A program made the translations under genes and the position numbers. The notes under the pieces were generated by a model. That model worked only from the letters and a program-made list of their open reading frames with translations. It made no database searches and had not been told where the DNA came from. This document shows positions 12,901 to 24,700 of a stretch of DNA of 64,000 nucleotides, in pieces (position 1 is the first letter of the stretch; each line of letters opens with the position of its first letter). This DNA comes from Bugula neritina (lineage: Eukaryota; Bryozoa; Gymnolaemata; Cheilostomatida; Bugulidae). The DNA is taken from the NCBI GenBank assembly GCA_964035545.1, contig OZ037767.1:27265628-27329627 (forward strand). Reading direction: 5' to 3'.

Positions 12901-14585
12901 CCAGAAGGCAGTACATAGCGATTTCCATGAGCGCCAAAGGATTTATTCTGTGCTCAAAGTCGCATACAAAGTTATCATACAATTCTTTCATCCTTCCACC
13001 TTGCTCGGTGAAATAGGGAAGTTTGATGGCTTCCGCTGTAGCTAATGTCAGCTGATGCCATAACCTTTTAATAAACATAAAATAGTTTTTCTACCGTAGA
13101 ACAGCACTATCAATCAAATGTAGTAAACAAGAAACATAAACAAGAAAAATGACATGCAGGGATACTAAAAAGTAGATAGATAGAAAATTACTGCTGGAAA
13201 GAAAACAGGTGTTACAAACTCTTGAATAAGTCTTTACGCGATTTAATGAAATTTTATACTTAATGAAATAAAAAATAGCTTTTGCAGGTTCAACAAGCCA
13301 CTGGAGACTGAGACGTAGATATTTGGTATCTTTTTACATTAAAACAAAAAACCGGCAAACATTGAAAATTGATGGCTACAGTACAAATAAGTCACAATAA
13401 CCAAGTTACAGAGCGAGCAACAAGTTGGCTATTTGCCAAACCATAAGCTAAACTTTTAAACAACATAGGTAATCATTTGAAAGCAAAAGCATTAGTATCT
13501 TAACTTAGGAAGCTAAATTATTTATTATCTAAATGCAAATTACAGTGTTGAAAAAGCATAGATATTGTTGATTTTGGTTTAATTACAAATAGAGTTTAAA
13601 GGATTGCTCTATCTTGTCTAATAAATGGCCATTTAGGTCAAACACACATAATATTGTGTTTTTCTAAGCATGCATTGACAAAAAGCATTTGACCAAAGGT
13701 AGAAAAAGTTAGTTGAAGTTGAGGGTGTAGACTGGTAACAGCCAAAACGCCGATTTTGAAATGAGCTGGGAACTGTGACGTAACAGCGCCAGCATTCCTG
13801 CTGGTCACGTGACTATACAAATGAATAACTATAGAAATATGACTGTGAGATGTAATTTTTTAGCTTGCAATTTGTATATTTATAGAAGTGCAAATGTGAA
13901 TTATCTCAATCTATAGCTTTTTGACATTTTAAATAACATGTATGTGATAACATTAGGCTATATTTTGTTTGTAAACATTAGAAAAAAGCCTTGCAAAAAC
14001 ATGCATTCTTTAGGATGAATGCCTGCGATCGATCTAAACTAAGTCAGATCGTGCAATATTACGGGCACACCAAAGCTGACCTATATAGCGCACTGTAACT
14101 GCTTGAGCGTAATTGGTTGATGTTGTGCCCAGCAACCTTGAATACTAGCGTTATAGTTAGCACGTGCAGCATAGTTACTGGCGTTCACACGTCACGTATT
14201 AGGCTATTCTTTTTCATGGCTGAAAATTTTACCTCCCTCAAAATTGGAATTTTGAAAAGCTGTTTTCTAGGCACATATCCCTTTGCAAAGCCACAATTGT
14301 TTGCATACACATTAGATTATAGTTCATAATTATAATGTGATTGTAATAAACTAAGATTGAGCAATCCTTTAAAAGTACAATAAAATGACTTTAAATTACA
14401 GTTTATATGAAAGAAAAGAACAAATTGAATACAAAATTCAAGATAATAACTAAAGTTCAACTATTTCAGCAGAGTACTTACTTTTTGTTATATAACTCTT
14501 CTAGCTTACTGAACACTGCCGCCACAGACTCATCTGAAGAGCCTTTCTGCGAGGTTAAATAGGATGCTACTCTAGCTGCAGCCAT
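9960..14585 (-). CDS. PSMD13: 26S proteasome non-ATPase regulatory subunit 13 (Rpn9), 8 exons
   Basis: PSMD13/Rpn9 is a PCI-domain scaffold subunit of the 19S lid of the 26S proteasome. Exons, in transcription order: 14482-14585, 12892-13064, 12447-12490, 12252-12338, 11666-11888, 11319-11473, 10934-11077, 9960-10172. Phases agree and give 380 residues, against 376 in human. Diagnostic matches are [68 protein letters not shown], the [11 protein letters not shown] motif and the C-terminus [11 protein letters not shown]. The start ATG lies in a GC-richer patch of an exon encoding [10 protein letters not shown]. That exon is divergent from vertebrates until LEELYNKK, which is normal for the family. 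Intron 7 carries a solo LTR only 24 nt from the last exon. Confidence 0.96.
10197..10730 (-). mobile_element. Solo LTR of the Gmr1-like Ty3/gypsy family
   Basis: This 534-bp sequence matches the LTRs at 22702 and 27786 along its whole length. It differs by scattered substitutions and carries an extra 13-nt segment (ctccgagaatgaa) absent from those copies. It has the same 9-bp terminal inverted repeat, TGTCACAAA/TTTGTGACA, and is flanked by a 5-bp target duplication, ATTAC (10192-10196 and 10731-10735). No internal sequence remains, as expected after LTR-LTR recombination. It sits in PSMD13 intron 7. Strand is assigned from the full copy. Confidence 0.95.
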
Positions 14586-15224
14586 TTTTGTTGTTTAATT
14601 TTAGTTTGAGCTCGTGGCAAAAGTAAACCAACAAGCCTAAAAAAGTCAAATGCTTACATAAATTAAACTTTTTAATAACAAAGTTAAATTTCAATAGCAA
14701 ATCACTAAAGCCTTCGTTCAATCAGTCTCAGACTTACCCTCGGTTTTAGTACTACCAGCATAAGGTGAGTTCAACAACCCTGTTCACTATTACTATAAAA
14801 ATGAACTCATTAACAGTACTATCACTAAATTAATCTTCCGAGCCACTTTAAATACAGCATTTGCAATAACAATGATTACAAGGACCAAAAAGTGGAAATG
14901 AAATTATTTTAAAATCTCATATAAAAACTTTAAAGATTTCATGAAAAATTAGTACCACAGTGTATTGGTGTTGCAAAAAATCAAGTAAAGCTAAAATATG
15001 ATTAATGCAAACACGACACACAGTAAAACAGTCATGCACAATTACTTAGTCATTGCCAATATACATAAAAAATTCTGAATCAATAATTATTAAATTTTCA
15101 ATAAAACAGTGAGAATTTATGCTATCATTCTGAATATTTTTTAATTTTATACTGTATGAATATTAAATATTCCTACTATTATTAATATAATCATAATTAT
15201 TTCATTAATCATAACAAGTGTAAT

Positions 15225-15960
15225 ACAAACACAGTACCAGTAAGTGAGTATCAGCAAAAGGTTGAGCCTCAGTCTTGGTATGACTCACTATCAGTATCAG
15301 TATGAACATGAACTTCAGTACCGGTAACTGCTGTGTGCAACTTTAAAGTCTTGAAGGTAATTATAAGTATAAGGCTAAGTAAGCTTAAAATTTAGTGTGT
15401 AACCTAAAAACAGTAACATTTAATTTTATTGTAGGTGTAAGACTAAGAGTAAGAGTATGTGCAACACTAAAATATGCATTTAGTTATACGTTTAGCAATT
15501 AATTGCTCGTCCTACTAATAACTGCTGCTGCTAGTGCAAGTCCCTGCAGGTACAGTTACACTATGGTCAAGTCTGACAGCTACTAGTGCTATTAGCGTTA
15601 AAGTTAGATTAAGAGACAAGTTTTATCACTTTTATCAACTTGAGTAAGTTTTAGTGCTACTCATACTGGTAGTGGTAGTATCACTATCAGTATCACTATT
15701 AGTATTACTATTAGTATCAGCGAATCACTGTCAGTGTCACTAAACTGAAAGTCAAAAGATAAAATTGAATACGGCTGATACCGATAGTGATACTGATACT
15801 CAAACTTTGAGTCAAAGTCAATCTCATACTCATACTGCCATAGTCATAGTGATAGTCATACTCATAGTCATAGTGATTGTGATAGTCTAACTCTAAGTCA
15901 TAGTATGACATTGACTATGAATACCACTATCAGTATGAGTATATAATAGCTATAAAGCGA
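15225..15960. repeat. Degenerate TCATACTCATAGTGATAG / AGTATCACTATCAGT repeat tract
   Basis: Dense degenerate repeats of tatcagtatcac, tcatagtgatag and catactcatagtc, densest at 15660-15930. It is the same family as the tracts at 1-260, 8130-8575 and 47380-47770. On the minus strand it reads as a Tyr/Asp/His-rich peptide, which is a by-product of the repeat. Confidence 0.7.
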
Positions 15961-18439
15961 TAACTATAAACATTACATTTACTGTCGGTGTGGTAAGAAA
16001 TATAATACCAATAGCCACAGACTCGTTTTAACGAAAGAGAACCGATAAGGTTGATAAAGAATTGAATTTGATAGAATGAGAATGAATGAGCAACAATGAA
16101 AATTGTAGTTGAAAGTTTGTCTCGTTAAGCACGAGATTCTAAACGCTCTGGTGATGAACGGACACGTTACGTAGAGCCCTACTTGAACTTTTGTCAGATT
16201 TTTAACTAAAGGTTCAAGGCTAAACTATAGAGTTATGTTTTCTTTAACGAAGTATCCTGGAACCATTTAGATAACTCCAATATCTGAATTAAACAATTCC
16301 TGACATAGCATTTATTATTCTACACAGTGTTGAAACATGCATCTTAGCTATCATCTACAGACTGCTTGAGGGTTGTAACTTCCCAGAACTCTAAGTGACA
16401 GAGAAATAGCTACTCTTTAGAACTAGAGTGATTTCAAGCTACCTAACTTTTATTTTTATATTTTTAAGCAGTCTAATTTACTGATCAAGCCATTTATATG
16501 GACGATAAATAAAACAAAAGAAACATTGGTAAAGGTAGCTGTAAATACTAGATGTCACAAGTTCACTATTATTTAGATAACTACAGCAAATAAGTTGCTA
16601 CTATGAAATAAATAGGGGAATCAATTTATTGCATGCTTTCTATGATGTGATTCAGTGATTTCCAGAGGGAGTTATTCTCTCCAGCACTTCGGCTACAATT
16701 GCTACCTAAACTTTATATACACAATAATATACCAATATTTACCATATGATAATTTTATAATATTATAGAAACATTGTTATATCGATCAAATAATATTTTA
16801 AACTTACCTTGTGCCACATATACAGTGTAAGTCCTATATTAGCGCAATTATTACTACGATTAAATTTTCTGCATACAGCAATGATAAGAGAACTCTCTTT
16901 TAACACATTATATTTCATAGAGTGATAAAGTTTCTATAAAAAAAGGCAAGATTTTAGTAGCCGATTGCCTTATATAGGCATACAGGAACCTCTTTGTATA
17001 CTGTATTAAATACCTATATTCATATAGGAAATGGAGTAATGCTGCAAATCAAATGAAAATATAAACAATATAATATAATAATCATTTTAATATAAGCATA
17101 ATTATTATAATTAATAAGCTTTTCCGGAAGCAGGAATGATACAGAATATTTGTAAAGAAATTTGTATACTTGAAACATTGACATGTTATTTAGATACTTC
17201 ATGTGATAGACATTGGCTATATTAGCTAATTACAATATCCACAGACACTAAAAATCATGTCAACAACATTGTGGATAGAACTTAGTACTCGTATATACTG
17301 CCCACTAAATTGTATATCATATTGAAAGATCATATATGTTGTTGCATAACAAAAATGGTGAATAAATAAAAAAATATATTTAGATTCTGGTATATAGTAA
17401 AAATTACATATGATTTAATCTATTTAAAAGTAAAAAAAGTTATATATTCAAATAAAAACACATCCAGGCAAAAAGACATTTTTAGCTTTTACTATAAGCT
17501 GATAAACGATTTTAGAAAAATATGTGGATTAATATTTCAATACAGAGTCATGCTATTTTCTAAAGTCATCAGGGTGTTTTGGTTTCTACAAACGGCATAA
17601 GTCCATTTTGAAATATTAGCTGATGCATTTTTATGAATCTATTATCTGCTTTTAATGAAATGTATTATATTTTTAGAAATGCTTAATAAGCAGTATATAA
17701 GTCAGAAAAACTCCATTGACATATATAAACACTTCCCATTTGTATTTCTTCAAATTTAAGGCCCACCATCATGAATATTTTGACTTTCTAAATGAAAGCT
17801 TCAGTTTTGGGATATATACAAATTTATAATAATTCACAAAATATTAGCTGTGTCATAATATACTATGTTCTAATGCAGCTGGTAGCATCAGCAAACTGTC
17901 CTAGGCATTAACTTACAGGATGTGGAAGTTGTATTCAACAATATTTTATTGATTAAACAGCTTTTTTCATGATTGTTAATGAGAAAAAAGTGTTACATAA
18001 TTACATGCCACACTAATTTTCTGATCCTCATAGAATGCTCTGATGCTCTGGCTAAGAAAAAAGTATCTACATGCTCTTGCACGCTGTTTTTGCATTACAC
18101 TCGGTTTTTTTTCATGCCAGAGTGTATTGGTGCAGAAGCAATGACACATAAGCTGCTAATCGTAAGTTAAGGTTGCATGGTATATAATTTGCAATTTCTA
18201 TCACCTCTGTAACTAAGTAGTGACATATTGCAATACTAGTTTGTAGTCTCTAAGGACAACATTGCATTACATGCAGTAGAAATTTTATTAAAATATTGTT
18301 TAGATAAGATAATAATATCATAAACAAATCATATTATAAAAATAAACACCAGCAACCTGTTAGACAAAACATGTATTATAATTTAATAAAATAAAATCTG
18401 CAGATGTGATGCATAAATGTGAAAACTTGGCACAATTTC

Positions 18440-18530
18440 AAAAAAGGGTGAGCCAGTAGCAGATAAATCTTAACCTGATAAGCCGAAAGTTTTAGATCTC
18501 CACCCACTACAGCTCACCTTTTATCAAAAC
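18440..18530. repeat. Short imperfect inverted repeat
   Basis: AAAAAGGGTGAGCCAGTAG near 18440 pairs imperfectly with CACTACAGCTCACCTTTTAT near 18503-18524, about 220 bp upstream of the SLC16-like start codon. It could be a small foldback remnant. Confidence 0.35.
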
Positions 18531-18747
18531 ACCTGAATATAAGGATTACATGACGACGTGTATACTCAAACTGGTAGCTGATTGGCTTGTATTGTGTAAG
18601 ACTGCTGTTCTATGAGTTTTATCATAAACTTATTTGATGTGTATAGAAAAGATTCAACTTATTCAACATCATGCTACCACATAGTACTGAAGTAGAAATA
18701 TTGGAGACATTGAATTAGCATGTTGGGTCATTCATCCGACTGTAAAT

Positions 18748-21700
18748 ATGTCTGAAAGTTCATTCTCAGGAAGTGATCTAGAAAAGCAGCCCCCGAGTGA
18801 CTCAACCGGGACGGAGGTTGAGGAGATCTCTCAAAACAGCGACGAAGAAAATGAGAGTGAAAAAGTAACACCTGATAACACTTTACTGACTCCTAAGTTG
18901 GCAGCAGCCAAAAAACTTGCTTCACAAAACGAAGCGATTGATGGAGGTAAGATATTTTGTAATGTTTAATTCGCAACCTTTTTAGCTGGTATGTCTTGTA
19001 AAATGCTTCGATCATTTTGTGTATACAGAAAATAAATAATGGCAGTTCAAATACATGCATGTAAACATAGCAAGCATATTTATGGCTTTTGGTGATTTAT
19101 ATATTCATGCCCCTGAATATAGTATAGTATGATAATAGACTAATGATAAAAAACAATTAAAAAACAAAATTTTTGTTGTGAAAAATTGTCAATGCAAAAC
19201 TGGGTTGGTATACAATTATGTAAAAACATTTATATGAGGCATCAGGTTTTTTTCTGTGAAACACGTTTTATGTTCACACAGTTTTGAAACTGTAGAAAAG
19301 TATATTTAATTAATGATAAGGAGTTTGCATATTGACTATTCTAAGCAGCGCTCAGTGATAAGTCACACCTTGTATGTCATATTCAATTTGCTAAGAGACA
19401 GCTTGAGTAAACAAGATTTATTATGATGTGTTATTTTTATCTTAGGGTATGACGATCAATTTTGATTAAATTCCATTCCATGTTGCTGCAATGTACAGTT
19501 ATCTCTCATGTAATATAATTGAAATCAGGTTATTCATAGGTGAAGCAAAGCACTGAGAACGTTTAGCTGTCTCACAAAATAAAATCTTATATTATATGGT
19601 ATATTATATTAAATTATATATATGAAAAATAAAACAAAGTTATACATAAGATATTCAATAGTTTTCAATAATGTTGAAACATTATATAAGACATCAAGGC
19701 ATTATTCCCAGGTATTAGATCAATTATCATAATATATCAGATGTGTGCTGTGCATTGAACTGAGCCTACACATCATATAGAACTGATAATATTAGTCTGA
19801 GGTGAAGTTATAAACTTGAGTATATGTAATGTAGAATGTTAACAAATATTTGCTTCACAGTGTTTATATAATTTTAACAAACAACATTATACATCTTCCC
19901 TGGGAGCTAATTATTGCAAGTTAATATAAGTTTATCTTAGATTGGAAAAACAAAGTTTCTTAAAATACCATAAAATGCCTACAACTACACTTTATAGAAA
20001 TAAATAATGGACCATCTCTTACAAGTTAGCAATTAAACAGTAATTTCCTATGATAATTAATTTTATCAAAGCAATATTGGTGTCATGCTTTATAACAGAC
20101 AACTGTATGTGTTAGTTTTATGTTCCTGTTATAAAACATGCATAAAATATTATGTACTGTAGTGTGAAGCAAATGTAATGTGTAATTATAGGAATTTGTA
20201 ATAATAAGAAATTTGCAGTATTTTAGATCAGTTTCTAAAAAAGTCCTTAATTAATTTACAAAACAATTCAAAATAGTTTTAAACTCTAATTAATAATAAA
20301 TATAAATAGTGAGTTTAAATTATATGGTAATTATCAAATAGATAATTGACACTACATGATTTATCAGTGCAAGAATTTGTAGTTAATTGTTATTCTTCAT
20401 TAGCTGCCCTTTTAAGGAATAAACAACTTCCCATAAAGAGTATTTATTTATTTATGTTAAATTACACTATGATTGTTATATGATAGCAGGCTGTACTGTG
20501 TACTGAGACTGGCATACTCTATCTTATACAATCAATCATTCATTATTCCTATAGTTCTAATTATATATATTGTAAACTCCTACTTTAGTCGAATTTCATT
20601 GGCCATAGACATTTTGTAAAATAGGTCAGGGATGGTAGTTAGATGCCCCCATGACATCATAGAATTTAAGCTATAGTTTCGGCATATACTAAGTCACCGT
20701 CTGGAAACGCTACAAAATTAAGTGTAACTAAAATATTGGTAATAACGTTTAAATGTCAGTATAATAACTGTGATGGAATCATATGCTACTTTCTTTGACC
20801 TCTAATAGCTTACCATTTTTATGTAGTAAGTTTTACTCTTGAGTATAACATTGTTTTATGAACCTTGCAAAGCAATTGATGTTGGTACAGGAGACTAAAC
20901 TTTGTAACAAATACTTCAACATGCAGCCTTGCTCCTGAGCCAAGAAAGATGGTTGTCATTGAGGGAAATATTCTAGTTAAACTGATTAGTTGCAGCTTTA
21001 TTATTTTTAGCAATTCCTACGTTGTAAGCTAAAGCTTTATGCAGGTAAAAGCCTGTAATTTAATGTGATGGTTGCCTTTTGAGATATCAAAATATCTTCT
21101 AGGCTATAGACTTAAATTCCCATTGGATTGTTGTAAATTTGGTATGTATCTGCATTAAATTTAGGAACTATTCATAGAATTTTAACTGTCGAATAAACTT
21201 CAAAAAGTTTTCATTTTATTATCTGTGTAAGATACACAAGTTTTCAATTTGAAACAGTTGTGTGAATAGTAATAAAAAACATTAGTTCAAGTTGTTATGC
21301 TAGTACGTAGTTTAGACTGAAATCCATATTATGTCATTTATATGTTAGACATTGCTAGATGCAGCACAAAGTTTGTGGTCACTGAGTTGTCCAGTTGTTG
21401 GGGTCTCAGGTTTGGGGTTTGGAATATGTATACATGAATATGTATTCAAATACTGCACTCAATGACCCCAAACCTTGTGCTGCATCTAGCGATCCCCTTA
21501 TCTGTTATCCCATAGTTTACAATATTAATTACGTCTGCATGTCTCTGATGTAGGCATAGGCTGGCTGGTGGTGTTTAGCAGCTTCTTTCAGAATCTTATT
21601 GTGGATGGAACTCTCTGCTCATTTGGCACCATCTTAGTCTACCTTAAAGAAGATTACAACGCCACAAATATGCAAATATCTTGGATTCTATCTGCACAAC

Positions 21701-24700
21701 TTTCTTTGCAAGCTCTTTTCAGTAAGGCCTCTACTAAAACTACACTTGGGGATATTTCATAAGTAATACTGTGTGAAGTTTAGGATGTGCAAACTGATTT
21801 ACAAAGTCTGATTTTTGAAAGACCATTAAATATTGATATTTTCAACTTTATGGTAAGAGTTACATTATAAGAAGCCAATGATGCCATGTGTATTATTTAA
21901 ATATTCAGTACTAGTTATCGTCTTATTAACGATGAGAAAAACAGTCAGTTGCATACAGAAAAGTGAGCTAAAGGCAACCGAAACACAGTTTCAGTACCAC
22001 CCATATTTTAAACTATTAAAACTAAGGCCTTTACAAAAGCATTGTGTTAGAATTATTTTATAGACCAAAGTTGAAACTAGCAACATTTTAATGAGATAAA
22101 AACATTACCTCCAGTAACTCTAGCTAGCAGTAAAGTTATATATTTAGATATTGAATCATTCATGTTTAATAGAAAGCCAGCATGAAGTTCTTGTGCCATT
22201 ATAAACAATTGAAAGTTAATGTGAAATAATTCTTTTTGTTGGAACATGTTGTATGAATTTGGGAAGCCACAAAATATTTATATTTTGCCTTAATTTTTTT
22301 ACAAAGTTTGAAAATTGTGGTATTGATATATGATATAGGCAGTTGCAGAAATTAAAAACTTTTAATAGCCTACATTGTTTTAATTTTCTTTATGAATTTT
22401 AATTTATGTAGCTCTTCTTGCTAACTTTCTTATCTAGGTCACAAGTTTTTTCTCCATTTCTTAATCACTGCATCTAATTCAGTTCTTCCCAAACCACAGT
22501 TTACAACGGTGCTTGTCATACTGCAGGTCCCCTGGCTAGTGCACTTATCATAAACTTTGGAACAAGAGCCGTAATGATGATGGGAGCAGCTCTCATGTCT
22601 GCTGGAACGCTAGTCAGTGCCTTTGTACCCAACATATATTTCCTATACATCACGATGGGCATCGTGACAGGTAAGGCAGGTGAAACACGGGCCATACACT
22701 GTGTCACAAAACTGTAGGTAGCAGTGTGACGAGTTCGAAAAGTCTGGTAGTCGGAAGTGTATAGACAAGTAGCATACAGCTTGCTAATCCAGTTGTGAGT
22801 AAATAGAGTTGTGAATAAAAGTAGACTTTATTTCTCTAGTAAGATATGCACATATGAACTTATAAAAATGAACTGATTCGTAAACACAACTGCCTCAGTA
22901 TTTATAGTAAACAGAAAAACTCTAGAACATTCTCAAGCATTCCAGTATAGAAGATTCTAGTAGGAAACATTCCCCACATGCCAATACTATTTATAGAAAC
23001 TCAAAACAAAACAAAACATTGGAATTTCCATGGTTATTTCGCAATTATTGCGCAATACCTTGTTTACATTGCTGGGCAGTAGTTAACATGACCAACCAAA
23101 ACAGTAACAATGAACAATGACCCATCTCTTTGATTAGTCTAGAATATTTATGAACATTCCTGTATAATCATTAGGAAAAACCCGATAAGTCTATTTATAG
23201 GTATATGTACACTCAGAATTTGTGACAACCCCCCATTCTAAGAGAAATTATCTTGATCATTTCTCCTAACTACTTAAAATTCTGAGTCAATTCGGCTTAG
23301 ATAATCGGCTCCAACATTGTCCTTTCCTTTGATTGACTCCACCTTGATTCTGAAGTTCTGTAAATACATAGCCCATCTCATCACTCTGCTGTTCTCAAAT
23401 TTGGCCTGGTTGATGTACACCAGCGGTTGGTGATCAGTCTGCAGCACGAACTCCACACCATATAAATATTGTAGATATTTCTTGACCGCCCATACCACAG
23501 CTAAGCATTCCTTCTCTATGGCTGAGTAGTTTCTCTCTCGGTCTAGTAATTTCCTACTTGCGTAGCTCACAGGGAACAGCTTTCCATCCTGAGGCTGCAT
23601 CAGCACTGCCCCTAGCCCAACATCTGATGCATCCGTCCTTAGCACAAACGGTTTGTGTACATCTGGCAATTTTAAAATTGGTGCACTTGTCAGCATTGTT
23701 TTTAAGGTGGTATACGCCTTCTCTTGTGGTTCCTGCCATTTGACTTTCTTTGGTTCTCCCTTCTTTGTTAAATCCGTTAGTGGACTCGCTATGGTTGAAT
23801 AATGAGGGATATATTCTCTGTAGTAACTAGTAAGTCCAATGAACGATCTCACTTGCGTCTTATTGGTTGGCCTTGGCGTAGCCCTAATTTTCTCAATGTT
23901 GTCATCCATTGGTTTAATTTCACCCCTGTAAAGTTTATGTCCAATGAACTCCATGTTTGTTCCTCCTACTCTACATTTACTTGGTCTAACGGTAAGTCCA
24001 GCTGTGGCAAGTCGGCTGAAAACTTCTGTTAGCATTTTAACGTGTTCTTCCCAACTTTCCGTGTGCACTAGAATGTCATCAATGTAGTTGTCCACTCCTT
24101 TCAGGTTTACAAAAAGTTTTCTCAACCCTCTCACCAGTGTCGCTCCAGAGTTAACCATCCCAAATGGCATCTTGATGAATTCATAATGTCCATCGGGCGT
24201 CACAAATGCAGTTTTAGGAATATCTTCTTTCTTCACTGGTATTTGCCAGTATCCCTTGGATAAATCAAGTTTAGTAAAGTATTTATCTTTACTGAGTTTT
24301 CTGAAAACGTCATCTGTTTTCACCATTGGTTCGGGATCGAATACTGTGACTCGGTTTAGTTTGCGATAGTCTATACAAATCCTGTTGCTTCCATCTGGCT
24401 TCTTTACTATCACCGTTGGTGAGGCGTAGGGAGAGGTAGATGGCTGAATAACACCCATCTTCAACATATCCTCGATGTCCGCCTTGAGAGTTTCTCTTAC
24501 CCTGTAGGGCAATCCATATGGTTTGGATTTCACTGGCTCATCAGTCGTGAGCTCGATAGAATGTTCTATTCCCGTTGCATTTCCTGGCAAGTCACTGAAG
24601 ATACCTTCAAACTTTCTTAGTAACTCCTCCAGCTGTCTTCTTTGCTGATTCTCCAGCTCTTCACTCAGAATGACATCTTTACTTGTTTCTGTCTGCTGTT

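Larger units (their letters stand above)
14586..18747. other. Intergenic between divergent PSMD13 and the SLC16-like gene
   Basis: The two flanking genes diverge, so promoters should lie at both ends. The middle contains the simple-repeat tract 15225-15960 and a small imperfect inverted repeat near 18440-18530. No open frame in the rest resembles a known protein. Confidence 0.6.

Noticed and set aside
13650-14290. A long inverted repeat in PSMD13 intron 1
   Set aside because: Only a short CTGGCG...ACGTCAC segment is shared in reverse orientation (about 13770-13790 and 14178-14200). The rest does not align.
15717-15911. Tyr/Asp/His-rich peptide on the minus strand
   Set aside because: It is a translation of the simple repeat.
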